DNA of 12,864 bases from JANMEX01 sp041751995 (GCA_041751995.1 JBGSHY010000068.1:1-12864); one strand, 5' to 3'. Numbered from the stretch's first letter, positions 1 through 6,899 are shown. Notes: a model not told the origin generated them from the letters alone. Numbers and translations are program-made.

Positions 1-258
1 GACGTGCCGCCGGGCCTGCCCTGCACGGCGACGGCGTTGGTCAAAGGCGACCAGCGATCCGTGTCGGTCGCAGCGGCGTCGATTGTCGCCAAGGTGATGC
101 GTGACCGGATGATGGACGTGGCGGGCGCTTTGCATCCGCAATACGGATTTCAAGCCCATGCGGGGTATGGCACGGCGCGGCACAGTGTGGCGCTGGCCAG
201 TCACGGCCCGATCGAGCGGCTGCACCGGTTCACGTTTGCGCCGATCAAGGGGCGGTGA
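1..258 (+). CDS. rnhB: Ribonuclease HII, C-terminal part (5' end outside window)
   Basis: RNase HII cleaves the RNA strand of RNA-DNA hybrids and starts removal of single ribonucleotides misincorporated in DNA. Only the last 85 residues are present, in frame from base 1. Visible family marks are the VKGD motif, whose aspartate (residue 17 here) aligns with the fourth catalytic carboxylate of E. coli RNase HII, followed by AAASIVAKVMRD, then YGF-x2-HAGYGT and a C-terminal F-x-P. The catalytic DE pair near the N terminus lies upstream of the window. The stop is TGA at 256-258. It converges on the atp operon, an arrangement I recall from other rhizobial genomes. The identification is secure; only length and start are unknown. 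Confidence 0.95.
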   Translation, partial: DVPPGLPCTATALVKGDQRSVSVAAASIVAKVMRDRMMDVAGALHPQYGFQAHAGYGTARHSVALASHGPIERLHRFTFAPIKGR

Positions 259-374
259 GTTATCTTCGCTTTATAGCACAACAAACTCGTCTTTTGGTGG
301 CAGTATTCCCCTCATCTTCCTGTCGGCAGATGCGGCAATTTCCAAATCGGCAGGCTACCCAAACCCCACAAACA

Positions 375-402
375 AAAACGCCGCCCCGAAGGACGGCGTT
401 TT
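375..402 (-). terminator. Intrinsic terminator of the atp operon, probably bidirectional
   Basis: A 9-bp perfect stem (375-383 with 394-402) continues past one C-A mismatch into two more pairs and a CGAA tetraloop at 387-390. Read on the minus strand, the stem is followed by TTTTTGTTTG, a good U-tract, 22 bases after the atpF stop. On the plus strand it is followed by a weaker T-rich run and could also stop rnhB transcripts. Confidence 0.8.
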
Positions 403-424
403 CAAAATTTGATTGTCTCGAAAC

Positions 425-904
425 TCAGTTCAGACGTGCCTTCACGTCCACCAGAGCCTGCTTGAAAAGGTCGGCGTTGGCCTTGGCGTCGCGGCCTTCG
501 AGCAGCTTGGATGATGCGGCGATGGCGAGGTCAACGGCGGACGAACGCACCGCATTGACGGCGTCGGATTCGGCTTGTGCAATCTTCTGTTCGGCGACGA
601 TGGTCCGGCGGCGGACATAGTCTTCCGATTTGGCCTGGGCGTCGGCGCGCAGGATTTCAGCTTCGCGCTTGGCGGAGGCAACAATGTCAGCGGCTTCCTT
701 TTCCGCTTCCTTGCGCTTGTTCTGGTATTCCGTCAGCAGCGCCTTGGCTTCATCGCGCAGGCGGGCGGCTTCATCCAGATCGGCCTTGATCTTGTCGGCG
801 CGGGCGTCGAGCGACTTGGCGATAGTTGCCGGCACTTTCATGTAAACGGCGATGCCGAGGAAGATGACGAGGGCGGCAAAGGCCCAAAATGTATTGTCCA
901 TCAT
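425..904 (-). CDS. atpF: ATP synthase F0 subunit b
   Basis: Peripheral-stalk subunit of the F0F1 ATP synthase in the inner membrane; it pairs with b' and holds the F1 head static against the rotating c ring. The 159-residue product has one N-terminal membrane helix (about residues 6-23). A long charged heptad-like coiled coil (about 28-150), rich in Ala, Glu, Lys and Arg, follows, as expected for b subunits. The start is the first of two adjacent ATG codons. A GAGGA ribosome site lies just upstream and overlaps the TGA of atpF', so the two cistrons, 10 bases apart, are probably translationally coupled. It is the last gene of the operon, followed by a hairpin terminator. The second Met, 3 bases in, is an equally possible start. 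Confidence 0.96.
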   Translation of the reverse strand: MMDNTFWAFAALVIFLGIAVYMKVPATIAKSLDARADKIKADLDEAARLRDEAKALLTEYQNKRKEAEKEAADIVASAKREAEILRADAQAKSEDYVRRRTIVAEQKIAQAESDAVNAVRSSAVDLAIAASSKLLEGRDAKANADLFKQALVDVKARLN

Positions 905-914
905 GGCGTTATCC

Positions 915-1550
915 TCAGCCCTTCACAGACTTGATCGCGTTGGCGATGTCGGTTGCGGAGACCTTGCCGCCGGTCAGCTGCGTCAGGATCGCGGAAGCGG
1001 TGTCTTCGGCGATCTTGCCGACCTGCGCCATGCCGGAGGTGCGCACTGCGGCAATGCGCTTTTCAGCGTCCGCGAGTCTGCCTTCCAGCACGGATTCATT
1101 GGCCTTGCGGTCGGCCTCGACAACAGCCTTGGCTTCGTCGCGCGCCTTGTTGCCGATGTCGATGGCATTCTTGCGGGCGGTTGCCAATTCCTGCTCGTAG
1201 GCAGCAACGGCGGCGTCCGCATCTTCCTTCATCTTGGCGGCTTCCGCCAGATCGCGGGAGATGCGGTCGCGGCGGGTTTCCAGAATGGAGGCAATCCGCG
1301 GCGATGCGAGCCGCGAAATGAACATGTAGAGAAGGCCGAAAGTGATCGCGAGCCAAAGCAGCTGCGAGGGAAACGACGTCGAGTCAAACGGGGGGAAAAC
1401 CCCGGTTTCATGGCCGCCGCCACCGGGAACACCGGTTTCGGTATGGACGGTTTCACCTGCGGCGGCAGGGGTATGTCCGGCCTCACCCGCAGTTCCGGCA
1501 GCAGCCGGAGCCGTCGTGGTTTCCTCGGCCAATGCCTCGGTCACAAACAT
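915..1550 (-). CDS. atpF': ATP synthase F0 subunit b'
   Basis: Second peripheral-stalk subunit, found in photosynthetic and alphaproteobacterial ATP synthases where b and b' form a heterodimer. The 211-residue product begins with about 55 residues rich in Ala, Gly, Thr, Glu and His. This leads to the VFPPFD motif typical of rhizobial b' proteins. One membrane helix follows (about 62-80), then a long coiled coil containing ILETRRDRI. The N-terminal extension is a known feature of this family in Hyphomicrobiales. The ATG start is preceded by AAGGTG at good spacing. It is separated from atpE by 84 bases containing an 8-bp perfect hairpin, and from atpF by 10 bases. The symbol atpG is also used for this gene but clashes with the gamma subunit. 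Confidence 0.95.
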   Translation of the reverse strand: MFVTEALAEETTTAPAAAGTAGEAGHTPAAAGETVHTETGVPGGGGHETGVFPPFDSTSFPSQLLWLAITFGLLYMFISRLASPRIASILETRRDRISRDLAEAAKMKEDADAAVAAYEQELATARKNAIDIGNKARDEAKAVVEADRKANESVLEGRLADAEKRIAAVRTSGMAQVGKIAEDTASAILTQLTGGKVSATDIANAIKSVKG

Positions 1551-1573
1551 GCGATCACCTTCTGGAAACAGGT

Positions 1574-1597
1574 CCGGCCGCCAACATCAGCGGCCGG
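1574..1597 (-). other. GC-rich hairpin in the atpE-atpF' spacer
   Basis: CCGGCCGC (1574-1581) and GCGGCCGG (1590-1597) form a perfect 8-bp stem with an 8-base loop, 37 bases downstream of the atpE stop on the minus-strand transcript. No U-tract follows, so it is not a standard terminator. A role in stabilising the atpE mRNA 3' end or causing partial polymerase drop-off is inference. Confidence 0.55.
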
Positions 1598-1634
1598 TCA
1601 ATCATGCGCCCGGCAAGCGGACGCGCACCCGGTC

Positions 1635-1862
1635 TTAGACTGCGAACAGCAGCAGAAGAGCGACGAGCAGCGAGAAAATGCCCAGAGCTTCGGTCACGGC
1701 GAAGCCGAAAATCAGGCGGCCGAACTGGCCATCGGCTGCTGACGGGTTGCGAAGCGCACCAGCCAGGTAGTTGCCGAAAATGGTGCCGAGGCCAATGCCT
1801 GCGCCACCCATGCCCAAGCATGCGATGCCTGCGCCGATGTACTTTGCTGCTTCTGCGTCCAT
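1635..1862 (-). CDS. atpE: ATP synthase F0 subunit c
   Basis: Ring-forming proteolipid that carries protons through F0. The product is 75 residues, the usual size in alphaproteobacteria. Two membrane helices (about 8-32 and 50-74) flank the polar loop containing RNP (38-40), which contacts gamma and epsilon. Glycine-rich packing (GMGGAGIGLG) marks helix 1. The ion-binding carboxylate is Glu58 in FAVTEALG, with no sodium-type motif apparent, so proton coupling is likely. It has the best ribosome site of the operon, TAAGGAG seven bases before ATG. GC-rich hairpins lie on both sides of the cistron, fitting the need to make 10-15 copies of c per complex. Confidence 0.97.
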   Translation of the reverse strand: MDAEAAKYIGAGIACLGMGGAGIGLGTIFGNYLAGALRNPSAADGQFGRLIFGFAVTEALGIFSLLVALLLLFAV

Positions 1863-1897
1863 TTTTAAGCTCCTTATGGATTGCGAGAGTTTCGTAA

Positions 1898-1915
1898 CGG
1901 CGGAACAACCCGCCG
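1898..1915 (-). other. Hairpin in the atpB-atpE spacer
   Basis: CGGCGG (1898-1903) and CCGCCG (1910-1915) form a 6-bp stem with a 6-base loop, extendable by two pairs past a bulge. It sits 12 bases after the atpB stop and about 36 bases before the atpE start. No U-tract follows. It may affect processing or atpE translation; this is inference. Confidence 0.4.
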
Positions 1916-1927
1916 CTTATGGTTTTC

Positions 1928-2680
1928 CTAGTGGCCGGGATGAATGGCGTCGTTCAGGTACATGCAGGTAAGAACCGTAAACACGTAGGCCTGAAGGAAA
2001 GCCACCAGAAATTCAAGACCGGTCAGGGCGACAGTCATGGCCAGCGGCAGGATCGAACCGCCGATGCCGACCGCGCCCATGGCGGTGAGGGAGACAACAA
2101 AGCCTGCGAACACTTTCAGCGTGATGTGACCGGCAAGCATGTTGGCGAAAAGACGAACAGAAAGGCTGATCGGGCGGGACAGGAAGGAGATGACTTCAAT
2201 CAACACCACCAGCGGCACCAGAAGTCCCGGAATCCCGCTCGGAACGAACAGTTTCAGGAAATGCAGGCCGTTCTTGTAGAAACCGTAGCCGACGACAACC
2301 GCCATGACGAGCATCGACAGCGCGAAGGTCACGATCAAATGGCTGGTTACGGTGAAGAAATAGGGGATCATGCCGAACAGGTTTGCGACCAGCACAAACA
2401 TGAACAGCGAAAAGACGAACGGAAAGAACTTCATGCCGGACGTTCCGGCGCTGTCGCGCAGCGTGTTGGCGACAAATTCATAGGCCATTTCCGAAACCGA
2501 CTGCAGGCGGCCCGGAATCAGGCTGCGGCCGGCTGTCGAGAAATAGAGCAAGGCGGCAGCGGCGGCGACGGTTGCGACCATGAATGCGGACGAATTGGTG
2601 AAAGAGACGTCATAGCCGCCCAGTTCGAGCGGAATCCACTTTTGCAAATGGAACTGGTGGATGGGGTCTGTACCGGCCAC
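1928..2680 (-). CDS. atpB: ATP synthase F0 subunit a
   Basis: Static membrane subunit that provides the two proton half-channels beside the c ring. The 250-residue product has multiple membrane helices and the family signature SLSVRLFANMLAGH, with the essential arginine at Arg176. The C-terminal GLEFLVAFLQAYVFTVL helix carries the channel residues. I chose the GTG at 2678-2680: it gives a start matching rhizobial AtpB proteins (M-A-x-D-P-x-H-Q-F), has GAGGA upstream, and begins one base after the atpI stop. A longer reading to 2713 would run inside atpI and has no support. Tight spacing to atpI implies translational coupling. Confidence 0.95.
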   Translation of the reverse strand: MAGTDPIHQFHLQKWIPLELGGYDVSFTNSSAFMVATVAAAAALLYFSTAGRSLIPGRLQSVSEMAYEFVANTLRDSAGTSGMKFFPFVFSLFMFVLVANLFGMIPYFFTVTSHLIVTFALSMLVMAVVVGYGFYKNGLHFLKLFVPSGIPGLLVPLVVLIEVISFLSRPISLSVRLFANMLAGHITLKVFAGFVVSLTAMGAVGIGGSILPLAMTVALTGLEFLVAFLQAYVFTVLTCMYLNDAIHPGH

Positions 2681-2681
2681 T

Positions 2682-3143
2682 TTATTCGTCCTCTTTGTCG
2701 TCCGGCCACGCATTGCCGGGGGGAGTCGAGTCTTTTTGAGAAGGCGTGTAGTCGGACCCTCTCTCCGATTTGCTCACGGCAATCAAGCCCGCAGAGCGCA
2801 AAACATTCAAAACACCAGCAATAAAGCCGAGAAAGAGGAAGATTATCAGCCCCCACGGCGATGTACCGGCGAAACGGTCGATCAGCCAGCCTATGCCTAT
2901 CCCAACCAGTATACCGGCGATGAACTCGCTGGACAGTTTGAGCGCATAGGCCATACCGGCCATTCCGTCTGACTTGTTGGCGTCATATTTCGCCGCCTCT
3001 GCCTTCCGTTCAGCATTCTTTGCCGCGATTGCGGCGCCAAGCTGGTCACGGCGCTGATCGAGAGCAGGATCCTTGAACCTGTCTTCCGGTGCCCCTTCCG
3101 GTGCGGATTGCGCAGGTTTTTCCGGCTTCTTTCCGGTTGCCAC
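2682..3143 (-). CDS. atpI: AtpI/AtpZ-family F0 accessory protein
   Basis: Small membrane protein encoded first in many F0 operons. In other bacteria AtpI helps assemble the c ring, and AtpZ/AtpI pairs have been linked to magnesium supply. The 153-residue product has a hydrophilic, Lys- and Ala-rich N-terminal 60 residues. Two membrane helices follow (about 66-87 and 97-117), with GIGIGWLIDR between them. The tail is acidic and polar. The start is GTG at 3141-3143 with GGAAAGGAT upstream. A promoter lies about 55-85 bases further upstream, making this the first gene of the F0 transcript. The family assignment is firm; the exact function is not settled. Confidence 0.88.
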   Translation of the reverse strand: MATGKKPEKPAQSAPEGAPEDRFKDPALDQRRDQLGAAIAAKNAERKAEAAKYDANKSDGMAGMAYALKLSSEFIAGILVGIGIGWLIDRFAGTSPWGLIIFLFLGFIAGVLNVLRSAGLIAVSKSERGSDYTPSQKDSTPPGNAWPDDKEDE

Positions 3144-3199
3144 GGCGCGATCCTTTCCGTCGGGCGGAAGACATGGTTTTCCGCTTCAAAGTCGGGCGC

Positions 3200-3228
3200 A
3201 ACATAGTTTTGCCGCCCCTGCTAGTCAA
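3200..3228 (-). promoter_or_regulatory. Sigma-70-type promoter of the atp F0 operon
   Basis: On the minus strand, -35 TTGACT (3223-3228) is separated by exactly 17 bases from -10 TATGTT (3200-3205). The extra C before each box matches the rhizobial housekeeping pattern CTTGAC-N17-CTATAT. Predicted transcription starts near 3193, giving a leader of about 50 bases before the atpI GTG. Confidence 0.7.
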
Positions 3229-3237
3229 GGCGGCAAA
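3208..3237. repeat. Perfect 9-bp inverted repeat around the atp -35 box (possible operator)
   Basis: TTTGCCGCC (3208-3216) and GGCGGCAAA (3229-3237) are exact reverse complements separated by 12 bases. The -35 hexamer lies in the spacer and one arm lies in the -35/-10 spacer. There is no U-tract on either strand, so it is not an intrinsic terminator. A regulator binding the two arms would clash with polymerase; the regulator is unknown. Confidence 0.5.
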
Positions 3238-3332
3238 CCCATTTATGCATGGGCAATTTCATATTGAAAAAACAATGGGTTAGCCAGTTAAGACCAAAGG
3301 CGCATAAGCCGTTTTGCCGAATCTGCCGCAGC

Positions 3333-4493
3333 TCAGCTCCATCCGCCGCCATAGGTGCGGTAGAAGATGTGCGTGCCGATCTTTTTCATCTTCTGCATCG
3401 AACGGGCCCAACGCGGATTGACGTAGGTGGCGTAGTAGTGGGTTGAGGCCCCGACTTCCGGCAGGTAGATTTCACCCTTGGAGACCGCCAGCGCGACTTG
3501 CTGGGCCTTGCGCCAATGATATGGCTCGGTGACGCGGTCCTTGATGCCGTCGCAAGCGAAGGAAAACTGGCAGCGGTTGTGCCAATGGTCGTTTTGGTAA
3601 ACGACGCCGCAGACCGTGTTCGGATAGGCAGGATTCTTGACCCGGTTCAGGATGACCTGCGCGACCGCAGCCTGCCCTTTGGTCGATTCGCCGCGCGCTT
3701 CGAAGTAGATGCCGGTGGCAAGGCAGCGCTGCTCGCTTTCGGACATGACCGATTTCGGGATCGGCTTCTTGGCCCAGGCATGATCACCCGGCGCGAATGG
3801 AACCGTCATGGCAAGCTTTGCCGTGTCCACTTTCAGCAGGCTCTCGAACGGCGATTCGCGGGCATAGTCAGGTTCGACAGGGGCATAGGCCGCGAGTGAG
3901 ATGGTGATTGACTTGTCATCGGCAAGGTCGGCGATCATGGTTGGAAGGACTGCCTTTGGCGCAATTTTCGGCTTTTTGGCGTGGAACTCGAGCGCCAGCT
4001 GGATTTCCTTGCCCTTGATGTCGGATTTGACGAAGGCCATCTTGAGGTCCGACGACAGTGTCGGGCGCAGCAGCGAGGACGTGCGCTGCAGGATGCTGCC
4101 GGCGTTGAAGGCCTTGGGCGGCGCGACCTTGGTGACGCCGACGATGCGGCCCTTCTTTTCAGAACGGTTGACGCGGTCTTCATCCGGCTGGCTGTCCGGC
4201 TTGCCGCCTTTGGCCATGAAAGCGATCCTGCCGATGCCCGGCGCCTCGATCCCTGCTCCGTCGATGGAGCCGGTGGTGAGATTGGCGTCAAACGGCATTT
4301 CGGCCTGTTGGATTGATCCGGCGGCGGAAGGCTTCAAGATGGATTGCCAGCGGTTGGCGCTTGAATCGCCGCCGGAAATAAGACTGGCCATATCCTGAAA
4401 GGCGACGGTGGTCGGGGTGGCGAGGAACATCAAGCCGGCGATGAAGGCGATGTTGGAACGGCCGCTGAAGCGACCCTTGTGACCCTGACGCAC
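3333..4493 (-). CDS. SleB/CwlJ-type cell wall hydrolase
   Basis: Predicted exported peptidoglycan hydrolase of the Hydrolase_2 (SleB/CwlJ) family, lytic-transglycosylase-like enzymes that in Gram-negative bacteria act in the periplasm. With the chosen start the product has 386 residues. It has a basic N terminus followed by a hydrophobic segment (about 13-32) acting as signal or anchor. A long low-conservation linker of about 220 residues leads to the catalytic domain at about 257-380. Visible motifs are YFEARGES with the likely catalytic Glu265, QFSFACDG (309-316) and STHYYA (350-355). The GTG at 4491-4493 is preferred because GGAG lies seven bases upstream and the signal peptide then begins properly. 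An upstream TTG would add 11 residues without a good ribosome site. Substrate and role are not shown by the sequence. Confidence 0.85.
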   Translation of the reverse strand: MRQGHKGRFSGRSNIAFIAGLMFLATPTTVAFQDMASLISGGDSSANRWQSILKPSAAGSIQQAEMPFDANLTTGSIDGAGIEAPGIGRIAFMAKGGKPDSQPDEDRVNRSEKKGRIVGVTKVAPPKAFNAGSILQRTSSLLRPTLSSDLKMAFVKSDIKGKEIQLALEFHAKKPKIAPKAVLPTMIADLADDKSITISLAAYAPVEPDYARESPFESLLKVDTAKLAMTVPFAPGDHAWAKKPIPKSVMSESEQRCLATGIYFEARGESTKGQAAVAQVILNRVKNPAYPNTVCGVVYQNDHWHNRCQFSFACDGIKDRVTEPYHWRKAQQVALAVSKGEIYLPEVGASTHYYATYVNPRWARSMQKMKKIGTHIFYRTYGGGWS

Positions 4494-4514
4494 TGAACAA
4501 CTCCACGCACACAA

Positions 4515-4531
4515 CACACTGAACAAGTGTG
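4515..4531 (-). other. Small inverted repeat in the leader of the hydrolase gene
   Basis: CACACT (4515-4520) and AGTGTG (4526-4531) are perfect 6-bp arms around a 5-base loop, 21 bases before the chosen GTG start. It could be an mRNA hairpin or a protein site; nothing in the sequence decides between them. Confidence 0.25.
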
Positions 4532-4544
4532 GTGAAAATGAAGC

Positions 4545-4567
4545 ATTAACCTTGATGGAGGGTTAAT
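4545..4567. promoter_or_regulatory. ATTAACC inverted repeat upstream of the hydrolase gene
   Basis: ATTAACC (4545-4551) and GGTTAAT (4561-4567) are exact 7-bp arms around 9 bases, about 50-75 bases upstream of the hydrolase start. Each arm resembles the TTAACC half-site of the cell-cycle regulator CtrA. The arms are inverted and 13 bases apart rather than in the usual TTAA-N7-TTAA layout. A regulator site is plausible; CtrA itself is only a suggestion. Confidence 0.35.
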
Positions 4568-4660
4568 AGGGGAATGGCGATTGCGCTTAATTTTGATGCG
4601 GCAACACCTCTCCCTGTGTATGGATTCTCTCCCGGCCTGAGCAAGGCGACGACGATTGCA

Positions 4661-4681
4661 CCCGCCTTCTGCGAAGGCGGG
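4661..4681 (-). terminator. Strong hairpin just after der (no U-tract)
   Basis: CCCGCCTTC (4661-4669) and GAAGGCGGG (4673-4681) form a perfect 9-bp stem with a 3-base loop, starting 5 bases after the der TAG on the minus transcript. The sequence that follows is mixed, without a run of T. It may protect the 3' end or act as a poor terminator. Confidence 0.45.
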
Positions 4682-4686
4682 GCCGC

Positions 4687-6123
4687 CTATCGCTTCGGCT
4701 CGTATTTCTTCTTCCGTCCCGCGAACGGATTTTCCGAGCCGCGCGGCATGATGCGGATCGGTACGCCGTCGAGCTTGAAGGTGTCGCGCAAGGAATTGGT
4801 CAAATAGCGGCTGTAGGATTCCGGCAGCGCTTCGGGGCGCGAACAGGCCAGCACAAAACCCGGCGGGCGGGTTTTCGCCTGCGTCATGTATTTGATTTTC
4901 AGGCGGCGGCCTGAGACCGCAGGGGGCGGATGGCGCTCGATGACGCTTTCCAGCCAGCGGTTCAGCTTGGCAGTCGAAATGCGGCTGTTCCAGATGCGGT
5001 GGGTTTCGACCACGGCGTCAAACAGTTTGTCGAGGCCCTGGCCAAGTTCCCCCGACACCGGAATGGCGCGGATGCCGCGCACCTGCGGCAGGAGGCGAGC
5101 CATTTCCTCGTAAAGCACGGCCAATGTCTTCTGGCGGTCCTCGATCAGGTCCCACTTGTTGAAGGCGATGACCGGCGCGCGGCCTTCGCGGGCGATCAGG
5201 TCGATGATCTGCAGGTCCTGCTTTTCAAACGGAATGGTCGCGTCAAGGACTATGACCACCACTTCGGCAAAGCGGATGGCGCGCAGAGCATCGCCGACGG
5301 ACAGTTTCTCCAGCTTTTCCTGCACGCGCGCCTTGCGGCGCAGGCCCGCCGTGTCAAACAGCTTGATTTCGCGGCCGCGCCACGTCCATTCGACCGAAAT
5401 CGAATCGCGGGTGATGCCGGCTTCCGGGCCGGTCAGCAGCCGGTCTTCGCCCAGCAGCGTGTTGATCAGCGTTGACTTGCCGGCATTAGGGCGCCCAACG
5501 ATGGCGACGCGCATCGGCTTGGTTTCGTCGTAAGCCGGGACTTCCTCGGCATCCGGATCGTCAATGTCGACGCCTTCGGAAGGCAATTCGTCAATGTCGG
5601 CAAACTCGCCTTCGCCAAAAGCCCGGTCTTCGCCGAGCGTTTCGATGATGGCTTCGCGCAGATCATTCATGCCCTGCCCGTGTTCGGCGGAAATCGGGCA
5701 CGGTTCGCCAAGACCCAACTGCCAGGAATCAAGGAAGCCGGATTGCGAATCCTTGGCCTCGGACTTGTTGGCGACCAGAATGACCGGCTTTCCGGCGCGG
5801 CGGACGAGCTGGGCAAAAGACTTGTCGAGCGGCGTCAGGCCATGTTTGGCATCGACCAGGAAAAGGATGAGATCGGCCTCGACGATGGCCATTTCGGTCT
5901 GGGCGCGCATGCGGCCGTTGAGCGAGGTTTCCGGCGCTTCTTCAAGGCCGGCTGTGTCGATGACCTTGAAATAGAGGTCATAGAGCTTGGCGTCGTGCAT
6001 GCGGCGGTCACGGGTGACGCCGGGCAGATCATCGACAAGCGCCAGCTTCTTGCCAACCAGGCGGTTGAAAAGCGTCGACTTGCCGACATTCGGACGGCCA
6101 ATGATGGCGACGGTGAATCCCAT
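4687..6123 (-). CDS. der: Ribosome biogenesis GTPase Der (EngA)
   Basis: Essential double-GTPase that binds the 50S subunit and is needed for its maturation. The 478-residue product has the full Der layout. G domain 1 (about 1-165) has Walker A GRPNVGKS (9-16), DTAG (56-59) and NKSE (119-122). A strongly acidic linker spans about 166-203. G domain 2 (about 204-375) has GRPNAGKS (210-217), DTAG (257-260) and NKWD (322-325). A C-terminal KH-like domain runs to about 462, followed by a basic tail ending KKKYEPKR. NKSE in place of NKxD in the first domain is, as far as I recall, common in alphaproteobacteria. ATG lies 7 bases after the stop of the TPR gene, so the two are probably one transcript. 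The ribosome site is weak. Confidence 0.97.
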   Translation of the reverse strand: MGFTVAIIGRPNVGKSTLFNRLVGKKLALVDDLPGVTRDRRMHDAKLYDLYFKVIDTAGLEEAPETSLNGRMRAQTEMAIVEADLILFLVDAKHGLTPLDKSFAQLVRRAGKPVILVANKSEAKDSQSGFLDSWQLGLGEPCPISAEHGQGMNDLREAIIETLGEDRAFGEGEFADIDELPSEGVDIDDPDAEEVPAYDETKPMRVAIVGRPNAGKSTLINTLLGEDRLLTGPEAGITRDSISVEWTWRGREIKLFDTAGLRRKARVQEKLEKLSVGDALRAIRFAEVVVIVLDATIPFEKQDLQIIDLIAREGRAPVIAFNKWDLIEDRQKTLAVLYEEMARLLPQVRGIRAIPVSGELGQGLDKLFDAVVETHRIWNSRISTAKLNRWLESVIERHPPPAVSGRRLKIKYMTQAKTRPPGFVLACSRPEALPESYSRYLTNSLRDTFKLDGVPIRIMPRGSENPFAGRKKKYEPKR

Positions 6124-6130
6124 GCGGGTG

Positions 6131-6811
6131 TTAAGAACCTGTCTTGGCCGGCACTTTGCCGGATGCGGTTATGACCGAGAGCATCATGTCCGCGCGCTCG
6201 GCGATGTTGCGCGGCGCGGCCTGATCGTCGGTGATGGATTGGAAGAAGCCCTGGGCTTCGGTGAATTTATCGGCTTTCCATGCGCTAAGACCAAGCGCCT
6301 CGCGCGCGGAATGGCGCAGGGCATTGCCCTCGGAGGCCAGGGATTCGGCGCGTTTGGCGACATCTTCGTAACTGCCGGTATCCACGAGCAGCAGCGCGGC
6401 GCGCAAGGTTGCCATATCGCGGATCGCCGGATCGACCGACGTGTCGGCGGCAATGGTGTCAAATCCATCGACGGCAGCCTTTGTGTCGCCTTTTACAGCA
6501 AGAACGGTTGCTGCGCGCATGCGGGCAAGGACGGGATAGGAGCCAAAACCGGACTTTTCGAGATCGGCCAGTGATTTCAGCGCTTCTTCGGGTTTCTGCT
6601 CGTTTGCCTGCGTCAAGGCGGCAAGGAACAGGTCGCCGGACTTCGACGCCTGCGCATCGCGCCACCACTTCCAGCCTTCAAAACCGGCGGTCGCCAGAAC
6701 GATCGCAATGGCAATACCGGCCAGGACGATGCCATAACGCTCCCAGAGTGATTTGAACTGGTCGGTGCGCAGGTCGTCGTCGACTTCCTTGATGAAACTA
6801 TCGTCAGACAT
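6131..6811 (-). CDS. YfgM-like TPR membrane protein
   Basis: Predicted inner-membrane protein with a periplasmic tetratricopeptide-like domain (TPR_21/YfgM family). E. coli YfgM is an ancillary SecYEG translocon subunit involved in periplasmic chaperone handover. The 226-residue product has a cytoplasmic N terminus rich in acidic residues, including DDDLRTDQFKSLWERYG, and one membrane helix (about 27-47). Helical repeats rich in Ala, Leu and Asp follow to the end. The ATG start is supported by the typical family N terminus. It lies directly upstream of der, as yfgM does in E. coli, but bamB, which sits between them there, is missing. Function is inferred from family and neighbourhood only. 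Confidence 0.78.
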   Translation of the reverse strand: MSDDSFIKEVDDDLRTDQFKSLWERYGIVLAGIAIAIVLATAGFEGWKWWRDAQASKSGDLFLAALTQANEQKPEEALKSLADLEKSGFGSYPVLARMRAATVLAVKGDTKAAVDGFDTIAADTSVDPAIRDMATLRAALLLVDTGSYEDVAKRAESLASEGNALRHSAREALGLSAWKADKFTEAQGFFQSITDDQAAPRNIAERADMMLSVITASGKVPAKTGS

Positions 6812-6843
6812 CGTGTCTCAATATCCCTGTGGGGCAAAATGCA

Positions 6844-6879
6844 TTCGGCGCGGTTCTATCCGGAAAGAACCGCGCCGAA
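6844..6879 (-). terminator. Terminator after the nnrU-like gene
   Basis: A perfect 14-bp stem (6844-6857 with 6866-6879) with an 8-base loop lies about 20 bases after the nnrU-like stop on the minus strand. It is followed by TGCATTTTG, a short T-run set back three bases. It separates the nnrU-like gene from the TPR-der pair, whose own promoter must therefore lie within or overlap about 6812-6880. Confidence 0.75.
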
Positions 6880-6899
6880 CAGGCCTGATTTGCCGATTT

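Noticed and set aside
158..412. Open frames on the plus strand in the rnhB-atpF gap
   Set aside because: They overlap rnhB in another frame or run through the terminator, have no ribosome sites and resemble no protein family. Apart from the terminator at 375-402 the gap 259-424 shows nothing.
852..1742. Long plus-strand open frame of 296 codons opposite atpF' and atpE
   Set aside because: It is a shadow of the high-GC minus-strand genes: composition is low-complexity, there is no start signal, and the opposite strand holds well-recognised ATP synthase subunits.
1919..2824. Plus-strand open frame of 301 codons opposite atpB
   Set aside because: It is rich in Gln, His and Arg, as expected for the complement of a membrane protein gene, and lacks any recognisable domain.
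3208..3237. Reading the 9-bp inverted repeat as a terminator of the hydrolase gene
   Set aside because: It is almost 100 bases past that stop, lacks a T-run on either strand, and overlaps a near-consensus promoter.
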